A DNA stretch of 64,000 bases from Chloroflexota bacterium (lineage in GTDB: Bacteria; Chloroflexota; Anaerolineae; Anaerolineales; UBA11579), in NCBI GenBank assembly GCA_019456165.1, contig VRUJ01000015.1, positions 1 through 64,000 of the forward strand, given 5' to 3'. Made by a program: the position numbers and the translations under genes. The notes below the pieces were generated by a model. The model did no database searches. It was not told the origin of the DNA and was given only the letters and a program-made list of their open reading frames with translations. This document shows positions 26,600 through 34,739 of this stretch, one piece after another (the stretch's first letter is position 1; each line of letters starts with the position of its first letter).

Positions 26600-28696
26600 T
26601 TAGGTACTAGCAGTCGCAATTGATTGGTCGGTTTTTATGGGCATATATTGTTTTTCCCTTTCAGGCCAGGCAGCTACGAAGGTGCCCAGGATAAAAATGA
26701 TAGCTCCGAACCAGAGCCAATTAACAAGTGGGTTATGAAAAGCCTTGAAGGTTGCATTCTCAGCTGAGATAGGTTCCCAGCTAACCAGTAGTACATAGAA
26801 ATCGTCTTCGATAGTACTGCGCAGGCCTGGGATGGTCATCCTTTGCCCGGATTCATAATAGAAATCACGCCGGGGGGCCAGGGTCTCTACGAACTCACCA
26901 TTTTTAAATACGCTGATCTCAGCGCGCGCCACGTTGCGCCCATCGCGGGTATCAAATTCATCAAGCTTGTCGAAAGTGAAGGAATATTCACCCAAAGACA
27001 TCTGTTTCCCGATAGCAATGGTGCCTTGGGTTTCGGTCTGGAAGATTTCAATTCCGATTATTCCAAGAGCCATCAAAACTACGCCCAGGTGGATAATATA
27101 ACCTCCATAGCGGCGCCGGTTACGTGCCGCCAAGCGCCACAACGCAAGGCCGTAATTTTCTCCAGACCGGCGGCGCCTGGCCGCCATGCCGCGCCAAAAT
27201 TCATATAACGTCACCACGGTCACAAAGGCACACAACCAAAAAGCCAACAGAGCACCAGGATGGCGTATCCCTCCCCCTATTATGATAACTAAAACCACTA
27301 AAGAGACAGCGAACGGTTTCCATATGGCTCTCCCCAACGTCCTGGCTGTGGAGGCGCGCCACGCAGAGAGCGGAGCTACGCCCATCAGGAAAAGCAGTCC
27401 AGCTAATAACGGGCCAGTAGCACGCTCGTAATATATTGGCCCCACAGTCACCTTTTGTCCCGTGAAGATGTGGCTTAAACTTGGAAACGTATCCCCCACG
27501 ATGCCCAACGCTTCGGTAAGTAATGGGAAGATCACTCCCCAGAAGGAGACAACCAAAATGCCCATAAAGAGCCAATTATTGATCAGAAACATTGATTCAC
27601 GTGATAGAAGGGATGTTATGCGGGTTTCGGATTTCAGATCCTGCCAACGCCGGCTTAACAACCATAAAGAGGTTCCCAAGGTCAGGACGATAAATGCAAA
27701 GAATAATGGCCCGATGGCACTCTGGGCAAAAGCATGTACCGAAGAAAGTACCCCGGAGCGGGTCAGGAATGTTCCGAAGATCATCAGGTCGTATGTCAAG
27801 ATGATCAAAAACATATTCCAGTGTTTGAACATGCCGCGTTTTTCTTGGATCATCACAGAATGCAAGAAGGGGGTGGCTGCCAACCAGGGCATTAAGGCTG
27901 CGATTTCCACTGCGTCCCAGCCCCAATAGCCGCCCCAACCTAAAACATCGTAAGCCCAACGAGCGCCCAATATCAGCCCAATTGCAAGAAAGAGCCAGGC
28001 CCACAATGTCCACCGGCGGGTAATCCGTATCCAGCGGTCATCCGTGCGTCCGGTCACTAAACTTGCGATTGCAAATGCGAAAGGGATCACAAAAGACACA
28101 AATCCCAGATACAGCATCGGTGGATGGTAAATCATTCCAGGGTGGCGTAATAACGGATTTAATCCATTGCCATCTACAGGGATGAAGGGTTCTGAACCTC
28201 CGGGTTGAAAAATCGAAGTCACCCGCTCGCCAGTCTCGGTGATCCACATCTTGGCGAATGGGTTCTCGACAAATATGATCAGTATTAAGAAAAAACCCAA
28301 GGTGACCAGGCAGACAATAATCACCCAGGGAAGGAATTCGCGGTCTCGTTTCCAATCGCGCAGCATCACCGCGGATGCGAACGCTGACAAAAGCCAGACC
28401 CATAAGATCAGCGAGCCTTCCTGGCCTCCCCATAATGCTGTGACCCGCAAATAAGTCGGCATACTCCGGTTAGTAACCGAAGCCACATAAGCTACCTGAA
28501 ATTGGTCGGTCACCAGCAGATTGATTATGCTCAGAGCAGAAATCGTCAGGAGGGGAAGGCTGAGCAGCATGGCATGCCGCGCGCTTTCAACCCAGGATTG
28601 TTCTTTTTTCTTGACTCCATAAATTGCTGCACCAATACCATAAAAGCAAAGTAAAAAAGTTATTACTAGCGCGCCGTATCCAACATCAGCTACCAT
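26600..28696 (-). CDS. ccmF: cytochrome c haem lyase subunit CcmF
   Basis: A 698-residue polytopic membrane protein that attaches haem to apocytochrome. Many hydrophobic segments are visible, with the WWD motif WGGYWGWDAVEIAALMPWLAA and nearby conserved histidines (RHPGMIYHPPMLYLG, FLHSVMI, SSVHAFAQ). A large C-terminal exported domain (about 555-650) precedes a final span. Full length for CcmF. ATG 28696 is chosen because GGAG lies 7 bases upstream; a TTG four codons earlier lacks it. Confidence 0.96.
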   Translation of the reverse strand: MVADVGYGALVITFLLCFYGIGAAIYGVKKKEQSWVESARHAMLLSLPLLTISALSIINLLVTDQFQVAYVASVTNRSMPTYLRVTALWGGQEGSLILWVWLLSAFASAVMLRDWKRDREFLPWVIIVCLVTLGFFLILIIFVENPFAKMWITETGERVTSIFQPGGSEPFIPVDGNGLNPLLRHPGMIYHPPMLYLGFVSFVIPFAFAIASLVTGRTDDRWIRITRRWTLWAWLFLAIGLILGARWAYDVLGWGGYWGWDAVEIAALMPWLAATPFLHSVMIQEKRGMFKHWNMFLIILTYDLMIFGTFLTRSGVLSSVHAFAQSAIGPLFFAFIVLTLGTSLWLLSRRWQDLKSETRITSLLSRESMFLINNWLFMGILVVSFWGVIFPLLTEALGIVGDTFPSLSHIFTGQKVTVGPIYYERATGPLLAGLLFLMGVAPLSAWRASTARTLGRAIWKPFAVSLVVLVIIIGGGIRHPGALLAFWLCAFVTVVTLYEFWRGMAARRRRSGENYGLALWRLAARNRRRYGGYIIHLGVVLMALGIIGIEIFQTETQGTIAIGKQMSLGEYSFTFDKLDEFDTRDGRNVARAEISVFKNGEFVETLAPRRDFYYESGQRMTIPGLRSTIEDDFYVLLVSWEPISAENATFKAFHNPLVNWLWFGAIIFILGTFVAAWPEREKQYMPIKTDQSIATAST

Positions 28697-28762
28697 AAAT
28701 ATCTCCAAATAATCTGGAATTGGGTTTTCAAATCAAAAGATTGCCTTGGCATCAGACATCTA

Positions 28763-29275
28763 TTAGGCATCAATCTGTTCGGGCTGGACCTCTTCATACT
28801 TCGTAGGGCATTTGAAGAGGAGTTCGCTGGCGACAAAAACGCCATCTTCGCGCAGGGTCCCCACGATAATAGCTTGAGCTTGGTGCTCCAACGTGTCTGG
28901 TGCGATACCTATATGAACCACCTGCAATTCTTGCCTATTGGGGTCTTTTACCGCTGCTTCTAATACCGCAGCCAGGCCTCCCTGGGCATCTACAACATCA
29001 TTGTCTGCTGGAATGTGTACCATCGTGAATGAAACAGTCTGAGTATCACGGTCGTAACTGATTGTATCCCCGAGCACCGCACCTAAGACCTGCATAGGTG
29101 TACCGACAGCTGAATCGCCGCGGGCGAGAAGTTCATCAACCGTGTAATAGGTCTGTGCCCCGGCGATAGTTGAAGAAATGATCAAATATACTACTGCGAT
29201 AAGAATTAAAAGACCGCCTACCAGGAACTTACTTCTACCTGGATTGCTGTCCATGGTTTCTAGCGTTGTACTCAT
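28763..29275 (-). CDS. ccmE: haem chaperone CcmE, Cys-type variant
   Basis: A 170-residue exported haem chaperone: cytoplasmic tail, one span (about 17-39), then the OB-fold beta barrel. The C-terminal haem-binding motif reads ELLFKCPTKYEE, that is C-x-x-x-Y, where classical CcmE has H-x-x-x-Y. Cys-type CcmE is known in archaea and some bacteria, often in systems lacking CcmH; here CcmH and CcmG are both present. It is the first gene of the operon, with GGAGG before its ATG and a CRP/FNR-type dyad about 160 bases upstream. Confidence 0.95.
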   Translation of the reverse strand: MSTTLETMDSNPGRSKFLVGGLLILIAVVYLIISSTIAGAQTYYTVDELLARGDSAVGTPMQVLGAVLGDTISYDRDTQTVSFTMVHIPADNDVVDAQGGLAAVLEAAVKDPNRQELQVVHIGIAPDTLEHQAQAIIVGTLREDGVFVASELLFKCPTKYEEVQPEQIDA

Positions 29276-29431
29276 TAAGCAACCTCCGTTCTGGATAACT
29301 CACATTCTTAGCGAATTCTACCACTATGATAAAACAATACCTAGATAAACAAGGTAGACAATCACTATTGACCTTACGTAATCATACCAAATTTGTCGAT
29401 TTTACCCATCTGCAAATGTCCCTTTTATTAC

Positions 29432-29445
29432 GTGACAATTGTCAC
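29432..29445 (-). promoter_or_regulatory. CRP/FNR-type dyad upstream of the ccm operon
   Basis: A perfect palindrome GTGACAATTGTCAC, i.e. GTGA-N6-TCAC, the half-site geometry of CRP/FNR-family regulators. It is centred 163 bases upstream of the ccmE start. A TAAAAT box (29404-29399, minus strand) lies about 35 bases downstream of its centre, slightly longer than class II activator spacing. The same half-sites occur upstream of the decahaem gene at 31877-31892. The remainder of the 311-base gap 29276-29586 holds only the terminator at 29511-29539. Confidence 0.55.
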
Positions 29446-29510
29446 AATAGACGCTCTTCTCCCCATAATCACTAGCCGGTTATTTAACTTATAACATTCA
29501 CATATATTAA

Positions 29511-29539
29511 AGAAGCCCCGCGGTTTAGACGGGGCTTCT
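29511..29539 (-). terminator. terminator of the decahaem cytochrome gene
   Basis: A perfect 10-bp stem AGAAGCCCCG/CGGGGCTTCT with a 9-base loop, located 48 bases after the decahaem stop codon on the minus strand and followed there by TTTAATATA. A standard intrinsic terminator with a modest T-tract. It separates the decahaem transcript from the ccm operon. Confidence 0.8.
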
Positions 29540-29586
29540 CGGGTATTTACTAATTTCTAGTAAATAGTTATGTTACTTGTTCCTAC

Positions 29587-31716
29587 CTAAGGTCGTACCA
29601 TCCCGGCAGTATCAACCGTAGTCTGTGACGCTAGATCCATGATCGAATCATATAGCAGCTGCGCCATGTACTGGCCGTTGTGGGTGAATGCCCCAGGATC
29701 TTTCATGGAGTACTGGTAGTTATAAGTAGCCATTATCAGGCGAGGTGTGAAGCTTCCAAAACCCTCACCTTCCTCGTCAAAGAAGTAGGGGTAACTGTGT
29801 GAATCGTAGACAATGCCGGTGCCGATCACATCAGCTGCATAAGCCTGAATAGCTGCGTATAAAGTTTCTTGCAAGGTTTCGATTTCACCAGCCATCCCCT
29901 CTTCGGTATCGCCATCCCCATCGTAATCAGGGGTTGTTTCTCCTCGGATGGTTCGCAGGTCTTCGAGTGTTTCGACATTCTCATGGCAATCTGCGCACTC
30001 ATCTACTTGCACTTCAAGTGCGTGAGCATCGTGGCACTGCGTGCACTCACGTGCTGCAGGAGCATGCGTGTTGAAACCCACATAGTCCCGGTTGGCATAC
30101 TGGTAGCCGCCCATAGCATCTCCACCATACAGTGTGGCTCCGGCGGGGAAGTAGTGGATGTTTCTGAAACGGAAGCCTTCGTCAACTGTATCCAAGTCCA
30201 CGCCTGCGACATAGCTCTCGACGCTGGCTGATGAGGAGCGTCCTTGGTGGCAGGTCATACATAGATTGACGTTGGGTTCTTCGTTGGTGATCTCCGCGCC
30301 GCTTGGGAAAGTAACCGAGCTGGCTTCGTAAAGAGTGAACTCGGTTAGATCGTCGTGGCAGGTATCACAGCGGAAACCGTTGGCTACCGGCTGAGGCAGG
30401 CTTACCTCTTCTTCAAGGTATAGCGCCAGCCCATCTGCCGAGTGGCACCTGCTACAAGAGCCGCTGACCAGGCCTTCGTCTTCGGGATCATCCCAATGGC
30501 GGAAAGCTTCCTCAGAGCCTGCAAAGTGGCCGTGGTCGATACGATTGAGAGCAGCAATATCGATGCCTGTGTTCAAATCTGCGATCGAGTCGTACAGCAG
30601 TTGGATGATGTACTTGCCCCCGTGTGCATAAGCGCCAGGATCCTTCATGGAGACCTGCATGTTGTAGGTAGCTCTAACCAGGCGCGGTGTCCAGGTAGCA
30701 TAACTGTTGTCTCGGTTGGCTTCTTCTTCACTAGCCTCGCCGTCTTCATCAGTATCGATGAAGAAATAGGGGTAGCTGTCTCCTGAATAAACGAGGGGGG
30801 ATCCTATCACATCGGCTGCGTAAAGTTTTATGGCATCATACAATATCGCCCGCATACCTTCAATTTCATAGTAGATACCCTCTTCCATATCACCATCGCC
30901 GTCGAAATCTACCTGCGAGCCCTGCATGCGCACATCGTGAAGGTCCTCGACCTCAACCACGTCTTCGTGGCATTCCGCGCATGAATCAACTCTAACTTCC
31001 AGGGTATGGGAGTCGTGGCAATCAATGCATGTGCGGAATCCCTCTACGTGATCAAATCGGGCATCATATGAGTTACCTTCGTATTCATAACCTCCCTGAG
31101 CCAAGGTTCCATATTTGGTGGCGGTGGCAGCAAAGTAATGGATGTTCCTGAATCCGAGATCTTCACTTACCTCGTCATCCCCCACGCCCGCATCAGTGAT
31201 CCGTTGATCCACACTTACGGTTGATTCGCGGCCTTGATGGCACTGCATACAGCGCGATTCATCGCCCAAGCCGGTAAGTACTGCACCGGAGGGCATCACT
31301 GCGCTGTCCAAGGTTATGGTGACATCGTTGTGGCAGGCCACACAATCGACTGTTGATCCAAGTTCAGCAGCGCTGTCGACCACCCCGAACTCACTGCCGT
31401 CCAAACCTAGAAAATCTTGGTAGCCGTAACTGCTGTGGCACTTGGCACATGAATCGGGAACGACTAACTCATCATCCTCGTCCCAATGGATAAAAGCTTC
31501 TGCTTCTGCGTCAGCATGGCCTGAGCTTTCCCAATCTTCCAGGAAGGGGACGAGTGGCCCATCGTACTCGCCAGGTACTTCAACTTCAACAGTTTCGGTT
31601 ACAACGACCTCCACAGGCACAGTAACCGTGACTTCTTCAACGCCACAGCTCACCGCCAGGAGGCTCAAACTGACAAGCAAAATGATTACCCACAATGTTC
31701 TTTTTTGATAGTGCAT
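29587..31716 (-). CDS. decahaem c-type cytochrome lipoprotein (two pentahaem halves)
   Basis: A 709-residue exported lipoprotein (lipobox AVSC24) with ten CxxCH motifs, first Cys at about 90, 125, 156, 230, 246 and then 421, 450, 486, 558, 574. The two sets of five are a clear internal duplication: CMQCHQGR/CMTCHQGR, FRNIHYF in both, CIDCHDSHTLEV/CTQCHDAHALEV, a Ca-loop-like DGDGDxEEG in both, and matching MKDPGAYAHGGKYI/MKDPGAFTHNGQYM. It is probably a surface electron carrier or terminal reductase fed by the neighbouring membrane cytochromes (inference). AAGGAG precedes the ATG. The gene is divergent from the 8-haem operon and has its own terminator. Confidence 0.92.
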   Translation of the reverse strand: MHYQKRTLWVIILLVSLSLLAVSCGVEEVTVTVPVEVVVTETVEVEVPGEYDGPLVPFLEDWESSGHADAEAEAFIHWDEDDELVVPDSCAKCHSSYGYQDFLGLDGSEFGVVDSAAELGSTVDCVACHNDVTITLDSAVMPSGAVLTGLGDESRCMQCHQGRESTVSVDQRITDAGVGDDEVSEDLGFRNIHYFAATATKYGTLAQGGYEYEGNSYDARFDHVEGFRTCIDCHDSHTLEVRVDSCAECHEDVVEVEDLHDVRMQGSQVDFDGDGDMEEGIYYEIEGMRAILYDAIKLYAADVIGSPLVYSGDSYPYFFIDTDEDGEASEEEANRDNSYATWTPRLVRATYNMQVSMKDPGAYAHGGKYIIQLLYDSIADLNTGIDIAALNRIDHGHFAGSEEAFRHWDDPEDEGLVSGSCSRCHSADGLALYLEEEVSLPQPVANGFRCDTCHDDLTEFTLYEASSVTFPSGAEITNEEPNVNLCMTCHQGRSSSASVESYVAGVDLDTVDEGFRFRNIHYFPAGATLYGGDAMGGYQYANRDYVGFNTHAPAARECTQCHDAHALEVQVDECADCHENVETLEDLRTIRGETTPDYDGDGDTEEGMAGEIETLQETLYAAIQAYAADVIGTGIVYDSHSYPYFFDEEGEGFGSFTPRLIMATYNYQYSMKDPGAFTHNGQYMAQLLYDSIMDLASQTTVDTAGMVRP

Positions 31717-31848
31717 AGGCCTTCTCCTTACAATGTATTATCGATATGGTTAATGGTTTAGTAAATGTCTTTGGCAATTTGCCAAGACAAAGTCATTACG
31801 TGTGCCAATAGACATTTACAACCTCCCCCAATCCCATCCTTCAACGAA

Positions 31849-31892
31849 ATTATATGTCGGTTTGTGATATGTTCTTAGTGATATATGTCACA
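31849..31892 (-). promoter_or_regulatory. decahaem promoter with CRP/FNR-type site
   Basis: On the minus strand a TATAAT box (31854-31849) lies about 30 bases downstream of the centre of AGTGA-N6-TCACA (31877-31892). This puts the dyad at roughly -41.5 to -42.5 from the expected start of transcription, the position used by class II CRP/FNR activators. The 502-base gap 31717-32218 also contains several separate TGTC/GACA half-sites (for example GACATTT near 31811, GACAAATGTC near 31904, GACATTTGACATC near 31964). Confidence 0.6.
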
Positions 31893-32035
31893 AGATTGCC
31901 GGGACAAATGTCAACACCAAAAAAAGCTGGTCTGGGCGCGAAATTTATGCTTATTAATAATAGACATTTGACATCTAATTGGGAATAAATTTACTTTCTA
32001 AATAACATGATATCTTTCCAAAGAAGAGCGGTTCT

Positions 32036-32062
32036 ACATGTCCCAATTTATTCAGGACATGT
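32036..32062. promoter_or_regulatory. inverted repeat, candidate operator
   Basis: ACATGTCC (32036-32043) and GGACATGT (32055-32062) are perfect inverted repeats with an 11-base AT-rich spacer, placed about 45 bases upstream of the proposed -35 of the 8-haem gene. Spacing near two helical turns fits binding by a dimeric regulator. It could also form a small RNA hairpin. Confidence 0.45.
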
Positions 32063-32106
32063 GCCCCTAATAAAAGATAATAAATTGGTTATTATTAGTA
32101 ATATAT

Positions 32107-32136
32107 TTCACATACAAACTTTATCTTACCTTATAA
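32107..32136 (+). promoter_or_regulatory. candidate promoter of the 8-haem cytochrome operon
   Basis: TTCACA (32107-32112) and TTATAA (32131-32136) separated by 18 bases resemble a vegetative -35/-10 pair. This would start transcription about 75 bases before the ATG at 32219. The hexamers are imperfect and the region is AT-rich, so the call is tentative. Confidence 0.35.
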
Positions 32137-32218
32137 GGAAAGTAGATTTGTATATTACAAGATACTAGTTGAAGATTTGATTTGGGTACCACAACATTAA
32201 CAATAGGAGTATTGCTTT

Positions 32219-33475
32219 ATGAACCGAAAATTCAGTAAGACACTCACATTGATGCTTGCATTAACCGCTGGGTTCTTGGTGGTTAGTTGTTCTAGTACCG
32301 CTGGAGAATCAGGCCCTGTAGGCCCTGCTGGTCCAGCCGGCCCCCAAGGCCCTGCCGGTCCTCCTGGTGAGAACGCAAGTTTGGGCCAAAGTTATGTTGG
32401 CTCAGAAAGATGCGGAAATTGCCACGAGGCAGAGTATGCCAAATTCATACTTTCAGGCCACCCGTATAAGTTGAATCAGGTTGTTGATGGCGAACCACCT
32501 GAATATCCATATGATTCGATCACCGGAGGTCTTTCTGACCTGCCGGAGGGTTACGAATGGTCCGATATCAGCTATGTGATTGGTGGCTACGCCTGGAAAG
32601 CCCGATTTATCAACCAGGATGGCTACATTATCACTGATGTGCCAGGTGAGAGCGGTAATGCGGAGTACGTCAATCAGTACAACTTCGCCAATGAGGCAGT
32701 CGGAAATGATGCGGGTTGGAGCAGCTACCACGCGGGTGAGGAAGACAAGCCATACAACTGCGGTGGATGCCATACCACTGGTTACAATCCCGAAGGCCAC
32801 CAGAACGACATGGAAGGCATTATCGGAACCTGGGCTGCTCCGGGAGTTCAGTGTGAAGAATGCCACGGACCCGGCAGCCAGCACTCGGAAGACCCTTATG
32901 CTGTATTGATGGTGGTAGATCGTTCATCACAGGCTTGCGGTAGCTGCCACGTGCGCAGTAACCCTGCCGAGATTGATGCAAGCGGTGGTTTTGAAAGACA
33001 TCACGAGCAGTACGAAGACTTGTACAGCTCACAGCACTTTACCATTTCCTGTGTCACCTGCCATGATCCTCACGCCAGTGCAGTGTATGCCGATCCCAAC
33101 GTGAATCCTGACCAAGGTATTACACAAGTTTGCGAAAGCTGCCACTGGCAGAATGTAGTTAGTAATGTAGAGGATCACACTCCCTTAGTTGTTACCTGTG
33201 TTTCTTGCCACATGCCCCCTATGGTTAAATCCGCGGTTGGCAACCTGGACATATTCACGGCTGATGTGCGCTCACACCAGTTTTCTATCAACACTGACCC
33301 CTTTGCACCCCAGTTCAACGAAGAGGGCAACCTGGTTATGCCATACTTGACACTGCCGTATGTTTGCCAGCAGTGCCACAATGGCCAGGTTTATTCAGAA
33401 CAGAGCCTGGAAATCTTAGCAGAATTTGTCGAAGGTTACCATGATCCCACACCTCCTGCTGAGTCTGAGGAATAA
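32219..33475 (+). CDS. octahaem cytochrome lipoprotein with collagen-like stalk
   Basis: A 418-residue exported lipoprotein: lipobox VVSC24, then a Gly-Pro-rich collagen-type stretch of six G-x-y triplets (about residues 32-50), then a cytochrome with eight CxxCH motifs (first Cys about 65, 181, 212, 240, 278, 305, 327, 383). The segment RCGNCHEAEYAKFILSGHPY and YVIGGYAWKARFI are typical of the cytochrome c554-related multihaem family. It probably carries electrons outside the membrane, held off the surface by the collagen-like stalk (inference). First gene of a four-gene cytochrome operon; AGGAG precedes the ATG by about 9 bases. Confidence 0.92.
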   Translation: MNRKFSKTLTLMLALTAGFLVVSCSSTAGESGPVGPAGPAGPQGPAGPPGENASLGQSYVGSERCGNCHEAEYAKFILSGHPYKLNQVVDGEPPEYPYDSITGGLSDLPEGYEWSDISYVIGGYAWKARFINQDGYIITDVPGESGNAEYVNQYNFANEAVGNDAGWSSYHAGEEDKPYNCGGCHTTGYNPEGHQNDMEGIIGTWAAPGVQCEECHGPGSQHSEDPYAVLMVVDRSSQACGSCHVRSNPAEIDASGGFERHHEQYEDLYSSQHFTISCVTCHDPHASAVYADPNVNPDQGITQVCESCHWQNVVSNVEDHTPLVVTCVSCHMPPMVKSAVGNLDIFTADVRSHQFSINTDPFAPQFNEEGNLVMPYLTLPYVCQQCHNGQVYSEQSLEILAEFVEGYHDPTPPAESEE

Positions 33476-33483
33476 ATAATTGT

Positions 33484-33515
33484 GAGATGGGCGGATGACT
33501 TCATTCGCCCATCTC
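33484..33515 (+). other. intercistronic hairpin
   Basis: A 14-bp stem (GAGATGGGCGGATG at 33484-33497 with CATTCGCCCATCTC at 33502-33515, one G-T pair) closed by a tetraloop, directly after the 8-haem gene. There is no T-tract, so an mRNA stabiliser or processing signal between the two cistrons fits better than a strong terminator. It contains the ATG at 33495, which argues that translation of the next gene starts at 33549 instead. Confidence 0.65.
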
Positions 33516-33548
33516 CAACACTTCAACATTAACATCACGAGTAACAAA

Positions 33549-34739
33549 ATGATTGGCAACAGTAAATTCTTGGCCCTAAAATTTAATCGTTTGTTGATAA
33601 TATCAATAGCATTTATTTTAGTGATCATACTTCTGTTTTTCCTCCAATTTAATCCCTCCTCGGCTACACCAATTTTACAAACTCTCCCACCTACACCAGA
33701 ACCTATGCTGGCTGTAGAAATGGGGGATGATGAATGCCTGGAATGCCACCAAACGCCAGATATGATTCTGCCTTTATCCAATGGTGAGCAGCTTTACCTG
33801 ACTGTAAATCCTGATCAATACGCTTTCTCTATTCATGGGCGTGAGGGTTATGCCTGTGTGCAATGTCACACTGATATTACCGGTTTTCCGCATCCGGAGG
33901 TGGATTTTGAAACGGCGCGTGAGTTTTCCATTCAGATGGCTGAAAGCTGTGCGAATTGTCACCCACAAGAAAATGAAATTTATCTAGAAGGAGATCATGC
34001 AAAAACCCTCCAGGAAGGGGAAGAAAATTCTGCCGTTTGCAGCGACTGCCACGGTTCTCATCAAATCACTGAGTTTGGCAACACGCGCTATCAGGTGGCA
34101 AAGATGTGCCAGCAATGTCATTCAGAAATATATGATGTGTATCGAGATAGCGTCCACGGGGCGGCACTTATTGAAGAATATGATTCCTTTGTGCCAACTT
34201 GCGTAGATTGTCACAGCAATCACAGCAATGCAGGACCTGAGGAAAGGCCAGAATTTCATCTAGGCTCTATCCGGATTTGTGCAGATTGCCATACCGATGA
34301 TGACTTAATGAATATTTATGACATCAACACAGATGTATTTGATACTTATCTTGCCGATTTCCACGGAACCACAGTTGCAATATTCGAGAGGACTTCACCT
34401 GATCAACCTACCAATAAAGCAGTCTGCATTGACTGCCATGGCGCCCACGATATCCGCTCACCAGATGATGTCCAAAGTTCAGTGATCAAACAAAACCTGA
34501 TCACCACCTGCCAACGGTGTCATCCAGAAGCCACGATTAATTTTCCGGATTCGTGGCTACATCATTACACACCAGACATTGAACAGAATAGGATCGTCTT
34601 CTTGGTAAATCTATTTTATAAAATATTTGTCCCGGGGATGGTTGGCGGGGCGTTACTTTTCATATTGACTTACGTCTGGCGAGACATAAAAGATAAGCGA
34701 AACATTGTTTCAGTAGGAGGCGAAAATGAATCGCCCTAA
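33549..34739 (+). CDS. nine-haem membrane-anchored cytochrome c
   Basis: A 396-residue exported cytochrome. An N-terminal signal anchor (about 12-34) and a C-terminal span (about 355-375) flank an exported domain with nine CxxCH motifs (CLECH, CVQCH, CANCH, CSDCH, CQQCH, CVDCH, CADCH, CIDCH, CQRCH). Several are followed by GSH/GAH-type His that could serve as distal ligands. It probably links the cytochrome b partner encoded next to the extracytoplasmic haem carriers. The gene overlaps the next by 14 bases. ATG 33549 is chosen because the upstream ATG at 33495 is buried in a hairpin. Confidence 0.9.
   Translation: MIGNSKFLALKFNRLLIISIAFILVIILLFFLQFNPSSATPILQTLPPTPEPMLAVEMGDDECLECHQTPDMILPLSNGEQLYLTVNPDQYAFSIHGREGYACVQCHTDITGFPHPEVDFETAREFSIQMAESCANCHPQENEIYLEGDHAKTLQEGEENSAVCSDCHGSHQITEFGNTRYQVAKMCQQCHSEIYDVYRDSVHGAALIEEYDSFVPTCVDCHSNHSNAGPEERPEFHLGSIRICADCHTDDDLMNIYDINTDVFDTYLADFHGTTVAIFERTSPDQPTNKAVCIDCHGAHDIRSPDDVQSSVIKQNLITTCQRCHPEATINFPDSWLHHYTPDIEQNRIVFLVNLFYKIFVPGMVGGALLFILTYVWRDIKDKRNIVSVGGENESP

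Noticed and set aside
27462-27929. 155-codon plus-strand frame inside ccmF
   Set aside because: Opposite to the clear CcmF coding sequence; Lys/Asn-rich with no motif and no ribosome site.
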